A stretch of 64,000 bases of DNA from CAZQFV01 sp964592645 (lineage in GTDB: Bacteria > Chloroflexota > Chloroflexia > DTKN01), in assembly GCA_964592645.1 (NCBI GenBank), contig CAZQFV010000008.1, positions 1-64,000 on the forward strand. Direction: 5' to 3'. Positions 24,504 through 32,652 of this stretch are shown piece by piece. The notes below the pieces were generated by a model, which was not told the DNA's origin, made no database searches, and worked only from the letters and a program-made list of their open reading frames with translations. A program made the translations under genes and the position numbers. The first letter of the stretch is position 1; the number at the start of each line of letters is the position of its first letter.

Positions 24504-25927
24504 ATGCCTGCTGCGATCCGGGTTTTTCTTTCCCAAGCGGCCGTCCGGTTGCGGGGCGGCGAGCAGGCCGAACTGACCCTGACGGTTCAGAACGACGGAG
24601 CGCTTGTCGCCTCTTGCCGTGTCGCAGTGCTGGGAGGAGAGCCGCGCTGGTTTGCGCTCTCGGCAGAGAGCCTGGCTGTCTGGCCCGGCGAACACGATGA
24701 GGTGCGCATCACCCTGTCTCTTCCCGCCGACCTCCCCGGCGGCGTCCACGACCTGGTCGTGCAGGTCTTTTGCGGCGATAGCTCCTCAGAGCCGGTGCGG
24801 GCGCCCCTGACGTTGGAGATCGTCGGCGCTGCCGGCCCGTCCGCTTTCGTCTCCCCCCTCCCGGCGGAAGCGCCTTGCGGGCCCGTCGCCCTCCCCTGGG
24901 CGGAACCCGTCCCGGCTGCGGCGCCGCCCGCCGCGGAGGGGCCGTCCGCCTTGCCGGAGGCCGCGGCGCCGCCCGCCGCGGGGGGGCCGTCCGCCTTGCC
25001 GGAGGCCGCGGCGCCGCCCGCTGCGGAGGGGCCGCCCGCCTTGCCGGAGGCCGCGGCGCCGCCCGCCGCGGAGGAGTTGTTTCCCTGGATAGAGCCTGCG
25101 GAGCCGGCCGCCGGGGCGCGCCGGCCGGCCGGGGTTGTACCGGGGGAGTTTCCCTGGAGCACAGGGGCGGACACCGCGCCGCAGGCGCCGCCCCTGGCTG
25201 CTCCCGCCCTCGCGGAGCGGCCCGCGGAGCAGCCCGCCGAGGCCGCGCCCCCTCCGCGGGAAGCTCCTTGCACCATCGAGCTCACCCTGGACCCGCCGCG
25301 GGGCGGCGGCCCCGGAGATGGGTCATTCCGCCTGCGCCTGGCCAACCGAGGCGCTGCGCCATGGAAAGGGCGCCTGGAGGCCGTGGACCCGGCGGGGGGA
25401 CTGTACTACCTCTTCGACCCGTTCTCCGTGACGCTGCCGGCGGGGCAGGAGCAGGAAGTGGAGCTGCGGGTGCGTCCCAAGGCGCCCCTGCGCCAGGGTG
25501 AGGAGCTGCGGGTCCATGCCTTTGTCGTCGACGCCCGGCCGGACGAGAAGCCGCGGCCGGCACTGCCCAGGTGCGGGGCGAGTGGGAACAGCGGGCCCCC
25601 GGCCTGGAGCTGTGCCTGCGCCCGCTGCGGGGCAGCGGCGCCGGCGACGGCACCTTTTACGTTCACGTCCGCAACAGCGGCTCCGCTGCCGTCGCGGTGC
25701 GCCTGGAGGCCGGCGACCCCGAACAGGGCTGCTGGTATGCCCTGGATGAGGTCAATCTGACCGTGCCGGCCGGCCAGGAAGCCAGCACCCGCCTGCGGGT
25801 CCGCCCCCGCGCCCCTCTCGGCGCGCTCGGAAGCCGTACCCACTTCTTTACCGTCACCGCCCGCGACCAGGCCACCAAGGCGTCCCGCACGGTCCGGGGC
25901 GAATGGGAGCAGCTTTCCTCGAGCTGA
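24504..25927 (+). pseudogene. CIS-linked paralogue 3, frameshifted and lacking the membrane helix
   Basis: By alignment the product starts at ATG 24504 (AAIRVFLSQAAVRLRGGEQA matches the family start). An N-terminal Ig-like domain is followed by a Pro/Ala linker of 15-residue repeats and a second Ig-like domain; near 25550-25570 the frame changes (one base lost or two gained) and a third Ig-like domain continues from about 25571 (VRGEWEQRAPGLELCLRPLR) to TGA at 25927. The protein stops right after GEWEQLSSS, where its relatives enter the membrane helix, so anchor and ectodomain are absent. It may be a decayed copy, a sequencing error in an otherwise soluble paralogue, or a programmed shift (least likely). 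Confidence 0.65.
24918..25072 (+). repeat. 45-nt tandem repeat, 3.4 copies
   Basis: Units begin at 24918, 24963, 25008 and (partial) 25053, encoding AAPPAAEGPSALPEA-type 15-residue repeats in the linker of paralogue 3. Confidence 0.85.
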
Positions 25928-26219
25928 CGCCCGCTTCGTTTCGTGGGAGGGGGTATCGCGCAGGTAGTCTCCCTCTTGAGCATTGAGAGGGGATGCTATT
26001 GACCGCTGTGCCGGTTCCCCTTACTGTCAACGCCTGAGGGGGAGACTACCCGGCCATAGCCACAAGGGGGCCGCCCGCCCTGTGCGGAGCCGACGCCCAC
26101 CCTTACGCCTCGAACTACCGTGTCATGCTCGCGGCGGTGTCAGTGATTCGGGCGCGTCTTGCGAGCGGGGGCGGGTGGGCGCGGCTCGCGCCAACCGTTG
26201 GTTACTGACCTCTGCAAGG

Positions 26220-26327
26220 GTTTCTAATAGTAACCCGGCTGCCGAAGCCGCCGTTTCAAACCGGGCCGCGGCCATCGCATTCGCCGCTGACGTTTCTAAT
26301 AGTAACCCGGCTGCCGAAGCCGCCGTT
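26220..26327. CRISPR. CRISPR-like unit: two 36-bp repeats, one 36-bp spacer
   Basis: Two identical 36-nt repeats (26220-26255 and 26292-26327) begin GTTTCTAATAGTAACC and contain an imperfect inverted repeat (CGGCT...AGCCG). They are separated by 36 nt (26256-26291). Read on the minus strand the repeat ends in ATTAGAAAC, a common CRISPR repeat terminus. No cas gene is in the window and only one spacer is present, so this could be an orphan or relic array, or simply a direct duplication. Confidence 0.45.
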
Positions 26328-26387
26328 GGGACGCGGCAGCGCTGATCTACCCCCCGGCGCGGAATGCTCCCTGTGTATCTTCGCCGC

Positions 26388-26416
26388 TTGCCTTATCCGC
26401 CGTTTTGTGCTATAAC
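26388..26416 (+). promoter_or_regulatory. Promoter of membrane paralogue 4
   Basis: TTGCCT (26388-26393), 17-nt spacer ending TGTGC, TATAAC (26411-26416). It gives paralogues 4 and 5 transcription independent of the main eCIS promoter. Confidence 0.7.
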
Positions 26417-26546
26417 AGCGGCAGCAGCAGATACCTTTTGCTGCTTACCAATAGCGGCAACGCCGATCTGGAGGCCGCCTAGCCCGTGCGCCGGGTCTGG
26501 GGTGAGTAGGAGTAGGCCTTGCTGTCCTTTGCAAGGAGGCTGTTGT

Positions 26547-27893
26547 ATGTCCGCACTGATCCGCGTCGTGCTTTCCGGCGAGTCCGCGCAGCTCCAGCCG
26601 GGCGAGTGGGCCGATATCACCGCCACCGTGCAGAACATGAGCGAGACGGTGGGCCGCTACCGGCTGACGGTGGAGGGGGTGCCCCCCGCCTGGGTAGAGA
26701 TTTCCCGTGCCGAGCTGTCCCTGTTTCCCAAGGATAAGGACGCGGTGCGCGTCACCCTGCGCCCTCCCGATAGCGCCGACACCCGCTCCGGCCGCTACGA
26801 CGTGCAGGTTCAGGTGACCACCCTGGAGGAGCCGCTCGAGCGAACCACGGCGGCCTTTGTCCTGGAAGTGCGGTCCAAGGCAGCCCTGGAGCTGAGGCTC
26901 GATCCACCGTTGGTGCGCGCGCCCAAGGCCGGCATAGTGAACGTCCGGGTGAGCAACCGCGGCAACACCGACCTGACCGTGTTGCTGGAGGCCGAGGATC
27001 CCAGCGGCGGGTGCTTCTTCACTTTCCAAGCCCCCCAGATCGTCGTGCCGGCCGGCCAGGAGCGCTCCGCGCCGGTGGTGATCCAGGCGTCGGCGCCGCT
27101 GTCGGGGCGAGCGCCGCGCACCCACACCTTTACCGTGGCCGCCCGGCCGGCCGAGGCCCCCCGCTTGGCCCAGCAGGCCCAGGGGCAGTGGGAGCAGATC
27201 CCGGCCAGGGTTCCCTGGTGGCCCTTTGTTGTCGGCGTGCTCCTGTTGGGGGCCTTGGCCGCCCTCTTCTACTTCTTGCTCCTGCCGCGCCTGCCGGCCC
27301 TGCCCACCCCCGTGGCCGAGGGGCCCACCGCGACGGTTCAGACCGCCGCCGCGCAGCCTACCAAGCAGGCCACCGTCCCCACCGCCGTCCAGCCCACCAA
27401 GCAGGCTACCGTCCCCACCGCCGCGCCGACACCGCCCCCCACCACGACTCCCGAACCGACGCCGGACCTGAAAGCCGTCTTGGAGGCCCGCCTGAACGAG
27501 TACAACATCGTCCGGGCCAAGGCCGAAATGGCCCTCGATCCCAGCCTCTTGACCTCTATCTGCGTCGACCCCTATCTGAGCGAAAAGACGGCCTCGATCA
27601 ACAAGAACAAGGCCGACGGCGTGCACTGGGAGACGCCCAACGTCACCTTCTTCATCACCTCGCTGGACATCGTGGCCCCGGACCAGGTCAAGGTTGGGGT
27701 GCGCAAGACCGAGACCAAGCTCTTTTTCCCCAAGGGCTCGTCGCTGCCCGACGACGAGATCTGCTCCGGCCCCATCAACTCCTGGCGCGACTGCACCTAC
27801 GACATCCTCTACACCATGCGGCTGGTCGATGGCAAGTGGTACGTTTCTAGCTTTACGGTCAACGGGAACTGCGTCGGCAAGTGCCGGCATTAG
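26547..27893 (+). CDS. CIS-linked membrane paralogue 4 with a different ectodomain
   Basis: The start is ATG 26547 with AAGGAGG upstream; the protein has 448 residues. Two Ig-like domains (SALIRVVLSGESAQLQPGEW; GIVNVRVSNRGNTDLTVLLE), a membrane helix at about 221-247 (PWWPFVVGVLLLGALAALFY) and a Pro/Thr linker with a repeated QPTKQATVPTA precede a C-terminal domain of about 140 residues unrelated to that of paralogues 1-2 (EARLNEYNIVRAKAEMALDP ... MRLVDGKWYVSSFTVNG), which reads like an NTF2/ARC6-type alpha+beta domain with cysteines. The constant cytosolic half with a swapped outer half suggests different signals or ligands for one intracellular partner. Confidence 0.7.
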   Translation: MSALIRVVLSGESAQLQPGEWADITATVQNMSETVGRYRLTVEGVPPAWVEISRAELSLFPKDKDAVRVTLRPPDSADTRSGRYDVQVQVTTLEEPLERTTAAFVLEVRSKAALELRLDPPLVRAPKAGIVNVRVSNRGNTDLTVLLEAEDPSGGCFFTFQAPQIVVPAGQERSAPVVIQASAPLSGRAPRTHTFTVAARPAEAPRLAQQAQGQWEQIPARVPWWPFVVGVLLLGALAALFYFLLLPRLPALPTPVAEGPTATVQTAAAQPTKQATVPTAVQPTKQATVPTAAPTPPPTTTPEPTPDLKAVLEARLNEYNIVRAKAEMALDPSLLTSICVDPYLSEKTASINKNKADGVHWETPNVTFFITSLDIVAPDQVKVGVRKTETKLFFPKGSSLPDDEICSGPINSWRDCTYDILYTMRLVDGKWYVSSFTVNGNCVGKCRH

Positions 27894-27914
27894 CTCACAC
27901 CCCTGGGGAAAACC

Positions 27915-30050
27915 ATGTCCGCCCTCATCCGTGTGGTCCTTTCGAGCTCCTCCGCCCGCCTCCAGCCGGGGGAACAGGTCGAGGTCACGGTCAGCATCCA
28001 GAACTTTTCCGAGATCGTCGACCGCTACCGGGTCCTCGTCGAGGGGGTCGAGCCGGCGTGGGCCAGCCTTTCGCGCGCCGAGGTCTCGCTCTTTCCCAAG
28101 GACCAGGATCAGGTGCGCCTGACGCTGTGTCCCCCGTCCGGCACCGGAGCCCGCGCGGGGCACTATGACGTGCGCATCCAGGTCGCTTCCCTGGAGAATC
28201 CCGCCGAGCGCTCCACGGCCGCTTTCGACCTGGAGGTGGTCGCGCAGACCGTTCTGGAGGTGGCCCTGCGCCCCCAGAAGCAGAGCGGCCAGCAGGAGGG
28301 CGTCTATAACCTGCAGATCAGCAACCCGGGCAACACGGACCTCACCGTGGTGCTCGCGGCGACCGACCCCGAGGAGGGCTGCGTCTATACCTTCGACCGT
28401 CCGCAGGTGGTGGTGCCGGCCGGCCAGGAGCGCCTGGCCCAGCTCCGGGTGCGGGCCAAGGCGCCGCCGCCCGGCAAACAACCCAAGTCGTACTCCTTCA
28501 CGGTCAGCGCCAGGCCGGTGGAATCGCCCAAGCTGGCGTGCCAGGTGCAGGGCGAATGGGAGCAACTGCCGCGGCGGAAGAAGCCGCTCTGGCCGATCCC
28601 GGTCGCCGCCGCGCTCGGCCTGGCGGCCATCGCCGCCCTGGTGGCCCTGGTGGTTGTGCCCTGGCTGCGGGGCCGCCGCGACGGCGGCGTGCTCCCGGTG
28701 GGACCGACCGTCGCGGCCTATGTGCCGACCAGGGTGGTGCCCACCAGGCCGAAGCCCACGGCGGTGGAGCCCACCGCCTTTGTGCCCACGCCGGACCCCT
28801 CCGGCACGGACGCCGACGGCGACGGCCTGGTGCTCTCCCAGGAGGGATATTACGGCACCGATCCCAATAACCCCGACACCGACGGCGATGGGCTGAACGA
28901 CGGCGCCGAGGCCAACTGGGGCACAAGCCCGCTCAACCCGGACACCGACGGCGATGGGCTGAACGACGGCGCCGAGGCCAACTGGGGCACGAGCCCGCTC
29001 AACCCGGACACCGACGGCGATGGCCTGAACGACGGTGCCGAGACCAACGGGGGCACCGACCCGTTCAACCCCGACACCGACGGCGACGCCATCCCAGACG
29101 GGGCCGATGCCAACCCCCTGTCTCCGGACTACTGCGACCTGGCCGTGACGGAGATCGCCGTGGTCGACACCTCCATCCGCTGCTCCTACGTCAACAACGG
29201 CAGCGTCGCCGTGCCGGCCGGCGATCTGTGGATCGCCGTCTACATCGACGGCACCCGGGCGGCGCACTCCAACCTCGGAGGCGGCTTGGGCCCGGGACAG
29301 GGCGGCTGGTTCCAGACGGCGCCGCTCGACACGGTGCCGCAGGGCAACCTGGAGTGCACGATCGACTCCGACGGCCACGTGCCCGAATCGGATGAGGGCA
29401 ACAACACCTATGCCATCGGCTGGGCCCCGCCAATTCGCGGTTGGTCGCACGAGCTACAGTTGCTCGCCAACCGCCAGGTCTACCACCTGATGCTCGTCTC
29501 TCCGGGCGAGATCCGCGTGCGCGCCGCCTGGAGCGGCGCGGTGAGCGACCTGGCGCTGATCATCAACGGACCCGGGCAGGTGGGCGCCTACGCCCGCCAG
29601 GACGGCCCCAGCGGGTTGGAGGTGGCCTACACCGTGACCGACGCCGACCTGGCTGCCGGCAACGACTGGCGGGTGACCGTGGCCTCCTTCGGCAATGGTC
29701 GTGTCGACGGCACCGTGGAGATCTATTACCCGGGAGGCTCCGCCTACGCGCCCTTTGTCGACAACTTTGCCGTGGATACCTGGTTCGGCACCTCCACCGA
29801 CCTGGTCGTCCTGGGTTCGCCGACGACCCTCGCCGGCAACGCGACCTGGACCGGCGTCCCCGGCACGATGGCCCTGATCGTCAACGGCCCGGGACAGGTG
29901 GGCTACTATGCCCGCCAGGACGGTGCCAGCCCGCTGAGCGTGTCGTACAGCGTCACCCAGACCGACCTGCAGGCCGGCGACACCTGGCGCATCTCGCTGA
30001 TGGCCTTCAGCGCGCCCAACGCTGTGGGGACGATGTTCATCAGCTACTGA
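27915..30050 (+). CDS. CIS-linked membrane paralogue 5 with calcium-type repeats and adhesion-like ectodomain
   Basis: This protein of 711 residues has the same N-terminal half (SALIRVVLSSSSARLQPGEQ; GVYNLQISNPGNTDLTVVLA), RRKK before the membrane helix (about 222-247) and a linker. The ectodomain begins with thrombospondin-type-3-like repeats (DTDGDGLNDGAEANWGTSPL, 22-residue period, expected to bind Ca2+), then a CARDB-like domain (CDLAVTEIAVVDTSIRCSYV ... DEGNNTYAI) and two related beta-sandwich domains (LALIINGPGQVGAYARQDGP; MALIVNGPGQVGYYARQDGA) resembling pre-peptidase C-terminal domains. A surface-binding role is likely. Only 21 nt separate it from paralogue 4. Confidence 0.7.
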   Translation: MSALIRVVLSSSSARLQPGEQVEVTVSIQNFSEIVDRYRVLVEGVEPAWASLSRAEVSLFPKDQDQVRLTLCPPSGTGARAGHYDVRIQVASLENPAERSTAAFDLEVVAQTVLEVALRPQKQSGQQEGVYNLQISNPGNTDLTVVLAATDPEEGCVYTFDRPQVVVPAGQERLAQLRVRAKAPPPGKQPKSYSFTVSARPVESPKLACQVQGEWEQLPRRKKPLWPIPVAAALGLAAIAALVALVVVPWLRGRRDGGVLPVGPTVAAYVPTRVVPTRPKPTAVEPTAFVPTPDPSGTDADGDGLVLSQEGYYGTDPNNPDTDGDGLNDGAEANWGTSPLNPDTDGDGLNDGAEANWGTSPLNPDTDGDGLNDGAETNGGTDPFNPDTDGDAIPDGADANPLSPDYCDLAVTEIAVVDTSIRCSYVNNGSVAVPAGDLWIAVYIDGTRAAHSNLGGGLGPGQGGWFQTAPLDTVPQGNLECTIDSDGHVPESDEGNNTYAIGWAPPIRGWSHELQLLANRQVYHLMLVSPGEIRVRAAWSGAVSDLALIINGPGQVGAYARQDGPSGLEVAYTVTDADLAAGNDWRVTVASFGNGRVDGTVEIYYPGGSAYAPFVDNFAVDTWFGTSTDLVVLGSPTTLAGNATWTGVPGTMALIVNGPGQVGYYARQDGASPLSVSYSVTQTDLQAGDTWRISLMAFSAPNAVGTMFISY
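28869..29132 (+). repeat. 66-nt tandem repeats encoding DTDGDG units
   Basis: Units begin at 28869, 28935 and 29001, with a diverged fourth at 29067. The first two differ at only a few bases. Confidence 0.9.
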
Positions 30051-30106
30051 AGCGCAGCCGCAGGGTGGCGTATCTGCCGGCCATTTCCAAGGGGGACTAG
30101 AGGTTA

Positions 30107-30382
30107 TCACTCCCCCCGCGCGCAGCGGAACCCCAGGCGGTCGTAGCGGTTGGCGGGGCTGTCCATCGCCCGCAGCGCCAGGCGGGCCCGGGAGGCGTCT
30201 TCCCGCCAGCAGCCGCCGCGCAGCACCTTGCCCACGCCCGCGGCCGGCCCCCGGGGTTGATGGCGGGGGAAACGCCGTAATAGCCTTCCCTGTACCAGGC
30301 GGATTCTCCATCCCCAGCGGGACCGGGTAGCGTTCGACACGCAGGGCCGTGGCGGCCGGCGTGCCATGAGGAAAAAGAGCAC
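30107..30382 (-). pseudogene. Relic of a formylglycine-generating-enzyme (FGE-sulfatase) family gene
   Basis: On the minus strand the segment ends KVLRGGCWREDASRARLALR, AMDSPANRYDRLGFRCARGE, a close match to the C-terminal signature of the SUMF1/FGE-sulfatase fold (RVLRGGSW...RxxxR...GFRCAR). Just upstream another frame reads AWYREGYYGVSPAIN, which is the preceding part of the same fold, so at least one frameshift separates them. The N-terminal two-thirds is missing. It is a dead fragment at the right edge of the eCIS locus, in opposite orientation. Confidence 0.7.
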
Positions 30383-30388
30383 GCCAAT

Positions 30389-30398
30389 GTGCTATACT
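30389..30398 (+). promoter_or_regulatory. Extended -10 promoter before the DUF3592 gene
   Basis: TGTGC followed by TATACT (30393-30398); no clear -35. It is the same extended -10 form as other promoters here. Confidence 0.5.
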
Positions 30399-30442
30399 GG
30401 TTGAGCCGGCGCGCCCCCGGCGCATATCCCTGGAGGTGGCCC

Positions 30443-31276
30443 ATGAGCGGCTGGATACTGGTAGTTCTGGTGTCCTTAACCGGCATGCTCCTATCGGTTG
30501 GGGTGGCGGTCCTGCTGCTGCGGCGCGCCCGCTATCGAGGAGCGCCGGCGGCGGGGTGCGCGGCCGCGGCCTATCCCACGCGGAGCCCCACCCTGCGCAG
30601 CAGGACCGCGCTCCTCCTTGTCCTCTTGATGCTCGCCGACATCGCCCTCACGGCCGGCCTGTCCATCTACTTCCAGCGGGAAAACATCCGCCAGGCGCAG
30701 CTTCTGCAGCGCGAGGGGGTCGTCGCCCGCGCCACCGTGGTCGCCAAGGAGATCGAGGAGGACGATGAGGGCGACGAGACCTACTACGTCACCTATACCT
30801 TCCGCAGCAACCCGGGGAGGCCCCAGGAGCGCGAGATCACCTGCCGGGACAGCGTCTCTGAAATGCTCTACGGGCAGATCGAGCCCGGCGGGACGATCGA
30901 GGTGATCTACGCCCGCAGCGAGCCCACCGTGGTGCGCCTCACTGCCGGCTACCGGCCCGGGGCGATCGATTGGCTGCCGGCCGGCCTCGGCGCGGCCATC
31001 GGGCTGCCCAGCGTGGGGGCCCTGGTCTGGTTCTTTAGCCTCTACCGGCGGGCTACCCGCCTGGACGAGCAGGGGACCCCCGGACTGGCCGAGGTGCTCG
31101 ACAAGTACGAGGTCGCCGGCAGCGACAGCACCTCGCGCTATATCGTCTTCCGGCTCCCCGGCGGCACGCCGTTCCGCTGCTCGGTCGGCAAGCCGCACTA
31201 CGACCGTCTCCAGGTCGGCGCGCAGGTCGAGGTCCTCTACCTGCCGGACGATCCGCGGATCTTTCGGCTGGTATAG
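30443..31276 (+). CDS. DUF3592-like membrane protein
   Basis: The start is ATG 30443 with TGGAGGTGGCCC; the protein has 277 residues. Hydrophobic helices occur at about 2-25, 55-78 and 178-200. Two soluble segments each resemble a DUF3592 unit: residues 85-160 (LQREGVVARATVVAKEIEED ... GQIEPGGTIEVIYARSEPTV) and 205-277 (GTPGLAEVLDKYEVAGSDST ... QVGAQVEVLYLPDDPRIFRL). Function unknown; proteins of this kind are membrane-bound with OB-like exposed domains. Confidence 0.65.
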   Translation: MSGWILVVLVSLTGMLLSVGVAVLLLRRARYRGAPAAGCAAAAYPTRSPTLRSRTALLLVLLMLADIALTAGLSIYFQRENIRQAQLLQREGVVARATVVAKEIEEDDEGDETYYVTYTFRSNPGRPQEREITCRDSVSEMLYGQIEPGGTIEVIYARSEPTVVRLTAGYRPGAIDWLPAGLGAAIGLPSVGALVWFFSLYRRATRLDEQGTPGLAEVLDKYEVAGSDSTSRYIVFRLPGGTPFRCSVGKPHYDRLQVGAQVEVLYLPDDPRIFRLV

Positions 31277-31366
31277 GCCTGGCGGTCTGCGGCAGCCGGG
31301 ACCGGCCCTTTTACCGCGGCGCACGCGGAGAGCGCCGCGAGAGAGCGTGCAGGAGGAAGAGGCATA

Positions 31367-32047
31367 ATGGGGGACAATCCTTTTGAACGCGACGTGCTGC
31401 CGACCTCGGCCGGCGACCTGGAAATCACCTTCCTGGGGCACGGGAGCCTGCTTTTGACCTGGAACGGCCTGTGCATCCACGTCGACCCGTTCACCCGCGT
31501 GGCCGACTATGCCCTGCTGCCGCCGGCGGACCTGATCCTGATCACCCACGAGCACCGCGACCACCTGGACCCGGAGGCCCTGGCGCACGTGCGCACGCCC
31601 TCCACGGAGGTGGTGCTGACGGCGGCCTGCGCCGCGCAGGTGCCGGGCGGCATTGTCCTGCGCAACGGCGAGGCGCGCACGGTGCGCGGGGTGCCCATCG
31701 CGGCGGTGCCGGCCTACAACCGCATTCACAAACGCGATAGCGGCGAGCCCTTCCATCTCCCGGGCGTGGGGAACGGCTATGTCTTGACCCTGGACGATCT
31801 ACGCCTGTACATTGCCGGAGACACCGAGGACATACCCGAGATGCGCCAGTTGGCGGATATCGACGTCGCCTTCTTGCCGATGAACCTGCCCTATACGATG
31901 ACGCCGGAGATGGTGGCTAAAGCGGCGCGGGCCTTCCGGCCCCGTATCCTCTATCCGTATCACTACGGCCAGACGGACCCCCGGCGGCTGGTGGAGCTGC
32001 TGCGGGACGAGCCGGGGATCGAGGTGCGGGTGCGGACGATGGCGTAG
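31367..32047 (+). CDS. MBL-fold metal-dependent hydrolase
   Basis: This protein of 226 residues has the metallo-beta-lactamase HxHxDH-type motif as THEHRDHLD (near residue 64), preceded by ITFLGHGSLLLTW. YIAGDTEDIPEM supplies the later Asp, and YPYHYGQTDP the last His. The size and motif set fit the UPF0173/YtkP-like branch of small hydrolases whose substrates are mostly unknown. AGGAGGAAGAGG lies ahead of ATG 31367. It is followed after 12 nt by the AOR remnant. Confidence 0.8.
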   Translation: MGDNPFERDVLPTSAGDLEITFLGHGSLLLTWNGLCIHVDPFTRVADYALLPPADLILITHEHRDHLDPEALAHVRTPSTEVVLTAACAAQVPGGIVLRNGEARTVRGVPIAAVPAYNRIHKRDSGEPFHLPGVGNGYVLTLDDLRLYIAGDTEDIPEMRQLADIDVAFLPMNLPYTMTPEMVAKAARAFRPRILYPYHYGQTDPRRLVELLRDEPGIEVRVRTMA

Positions 32048-32059
32048 AAAGAGCCCCCC

Positions 32060-32386
32060 ATGCCCAATGGCTACTGGAACCGCATCCTCTTTGTCGACCT
32101 CTCTGCCCGCCGGGTGCAGATCGAATCCCTGCCCGAAAGTGTCTACCGGGAGACGCTCGGCGGCTACGGGCTGGGAGTGCGCGTCCTCACGGAGCGCATG
32201 CCGGCCGGCGCCGACCCCCTGGGGCCGGACAATATCCTGGGTTTTCTGCCGGGGCTGCCCACCGCCTTTACCCTGCCGGGGCGCGAGCGCGGCGACCCCC
32301 CGCAGGACGCCGGCCCCGTGGCCGGCGTGACGCTGGACATGGAGGCCATGGCCGCGGGGTATTTCGAGACGTTGGGGGGCGAATGA
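32060..32386 (+). pseudogene. Aldehyde:ferredoxin oxidoreductase remnant, N- and C-termini fused in frame
   Basis: Residues 1-68 (NGYWNRILFVDLSARRVQIE ... YGLGVRVLTERMPAGADPLG) match the N-terminus of tungsten-dependent AOR family enzymes. Residues from about 85 (AGPVAGVTLDMEAMAAGYFE, then TLGGE) match the family C-terminus. About 500 central residues, including pterin and Fe-S ligands, are gone. The frame is open, so the fusion might be expressed, but no enzymatic function is possible. Confidence 0.6.
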
Positions 32387-32387
32387 T

Positions 32388-32591
32388 ATGGACAAAGCGA
32401 CGATCCTGCAACTCCTTCCGCTGTTGATTCCTGTCGTTGTCATCCAGTTTGGCCTGATGATTGTCGCGCTGCTGGACCTGCTGCGGCGCGAGCGCGTCAA
32501 GTTCTTGCCCAAGTGGGGCTGGCTCCTGGTCATTGCGCTGGTCAATCTCATCGGGCCGATTGTCTACTTTGCCGTTGGGCGGGAGGAATAG
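32388..32591 (+). CDS. Small PLDc_N-type membrane protein
   Basis: This protein of 67 residues has two membrane helices (LLPLLIPVVVIQFGLMIVAL; WGWLLVIALVNLIGPIVYFA) and the typical ending of phospholipase-D N-terminal (PLDc_N) proteins, which are commonly encoded beside ABC transporters of this type. It probably acts with the ATPase/permease pair downstream. Confidence 0.75.
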   Translation: MDKATILQLLPLLIPVVVIQFGLMIVALLDLLRRERVKFLPKWGWLLVIALVNLIGPIVYFAVGREE

Positions 32592-32618
32592 GCTTTCGTT
32601 GGCGGGTCAGGGTCGAGG

Positions 32619-32650
32619 GAAAGAGCGGAGATCTGAGAGCCGAGAGCAGA
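32619..32650 (+). repeat. Dispersed purine-rich repeat, copy 2
   Basis: AAAGAGCGGAGATCTGAGAG continues into CCGAGAGCAG, in the gap before the ABC ATPase gene; related to 18008-18037. Confidence 0.6.
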
Positions 32651-32652
32651 TC

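Larger units (their letters stand above)
25928..26546. other. 619-nt intergenic interval inside the paralogue array
   Basis: No gene is supported here. The interval contains the 36-bp direct-repeat pair (26220-26327), a promoter for paralogue 4 (26388-26416) and, around 26425-26480, a short frame reading LTNSGNADLEAA before a stop, which weakly resembles the GNSDL/GNTDL motif of the Ig-like domains and may be a scrap of a lost copy. Confidence 0.5.

Noticed and set aside
26369..26404. Possible third copy of the 36-bp repeat
   Set aside because: Only the last 20 nt resemble the repeat (about 15 of 20) and the spacing is 41 nt; it also overlaps the paralogue 4 promoter. Treated as chance.
26425..26480. 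Frame reading LTNSGNADLEAA as a remnant of another Ig-like paralogue
   Set aside because: The match is about a dozen residues, directly downstream of a good promoter; too short to call.
26445..29450. Minus-strand open frame of about 1000 codons across paralogues 4 and 5
   Set aside because: Antisense shadow of two well-supported genes; no start signal and no domain.
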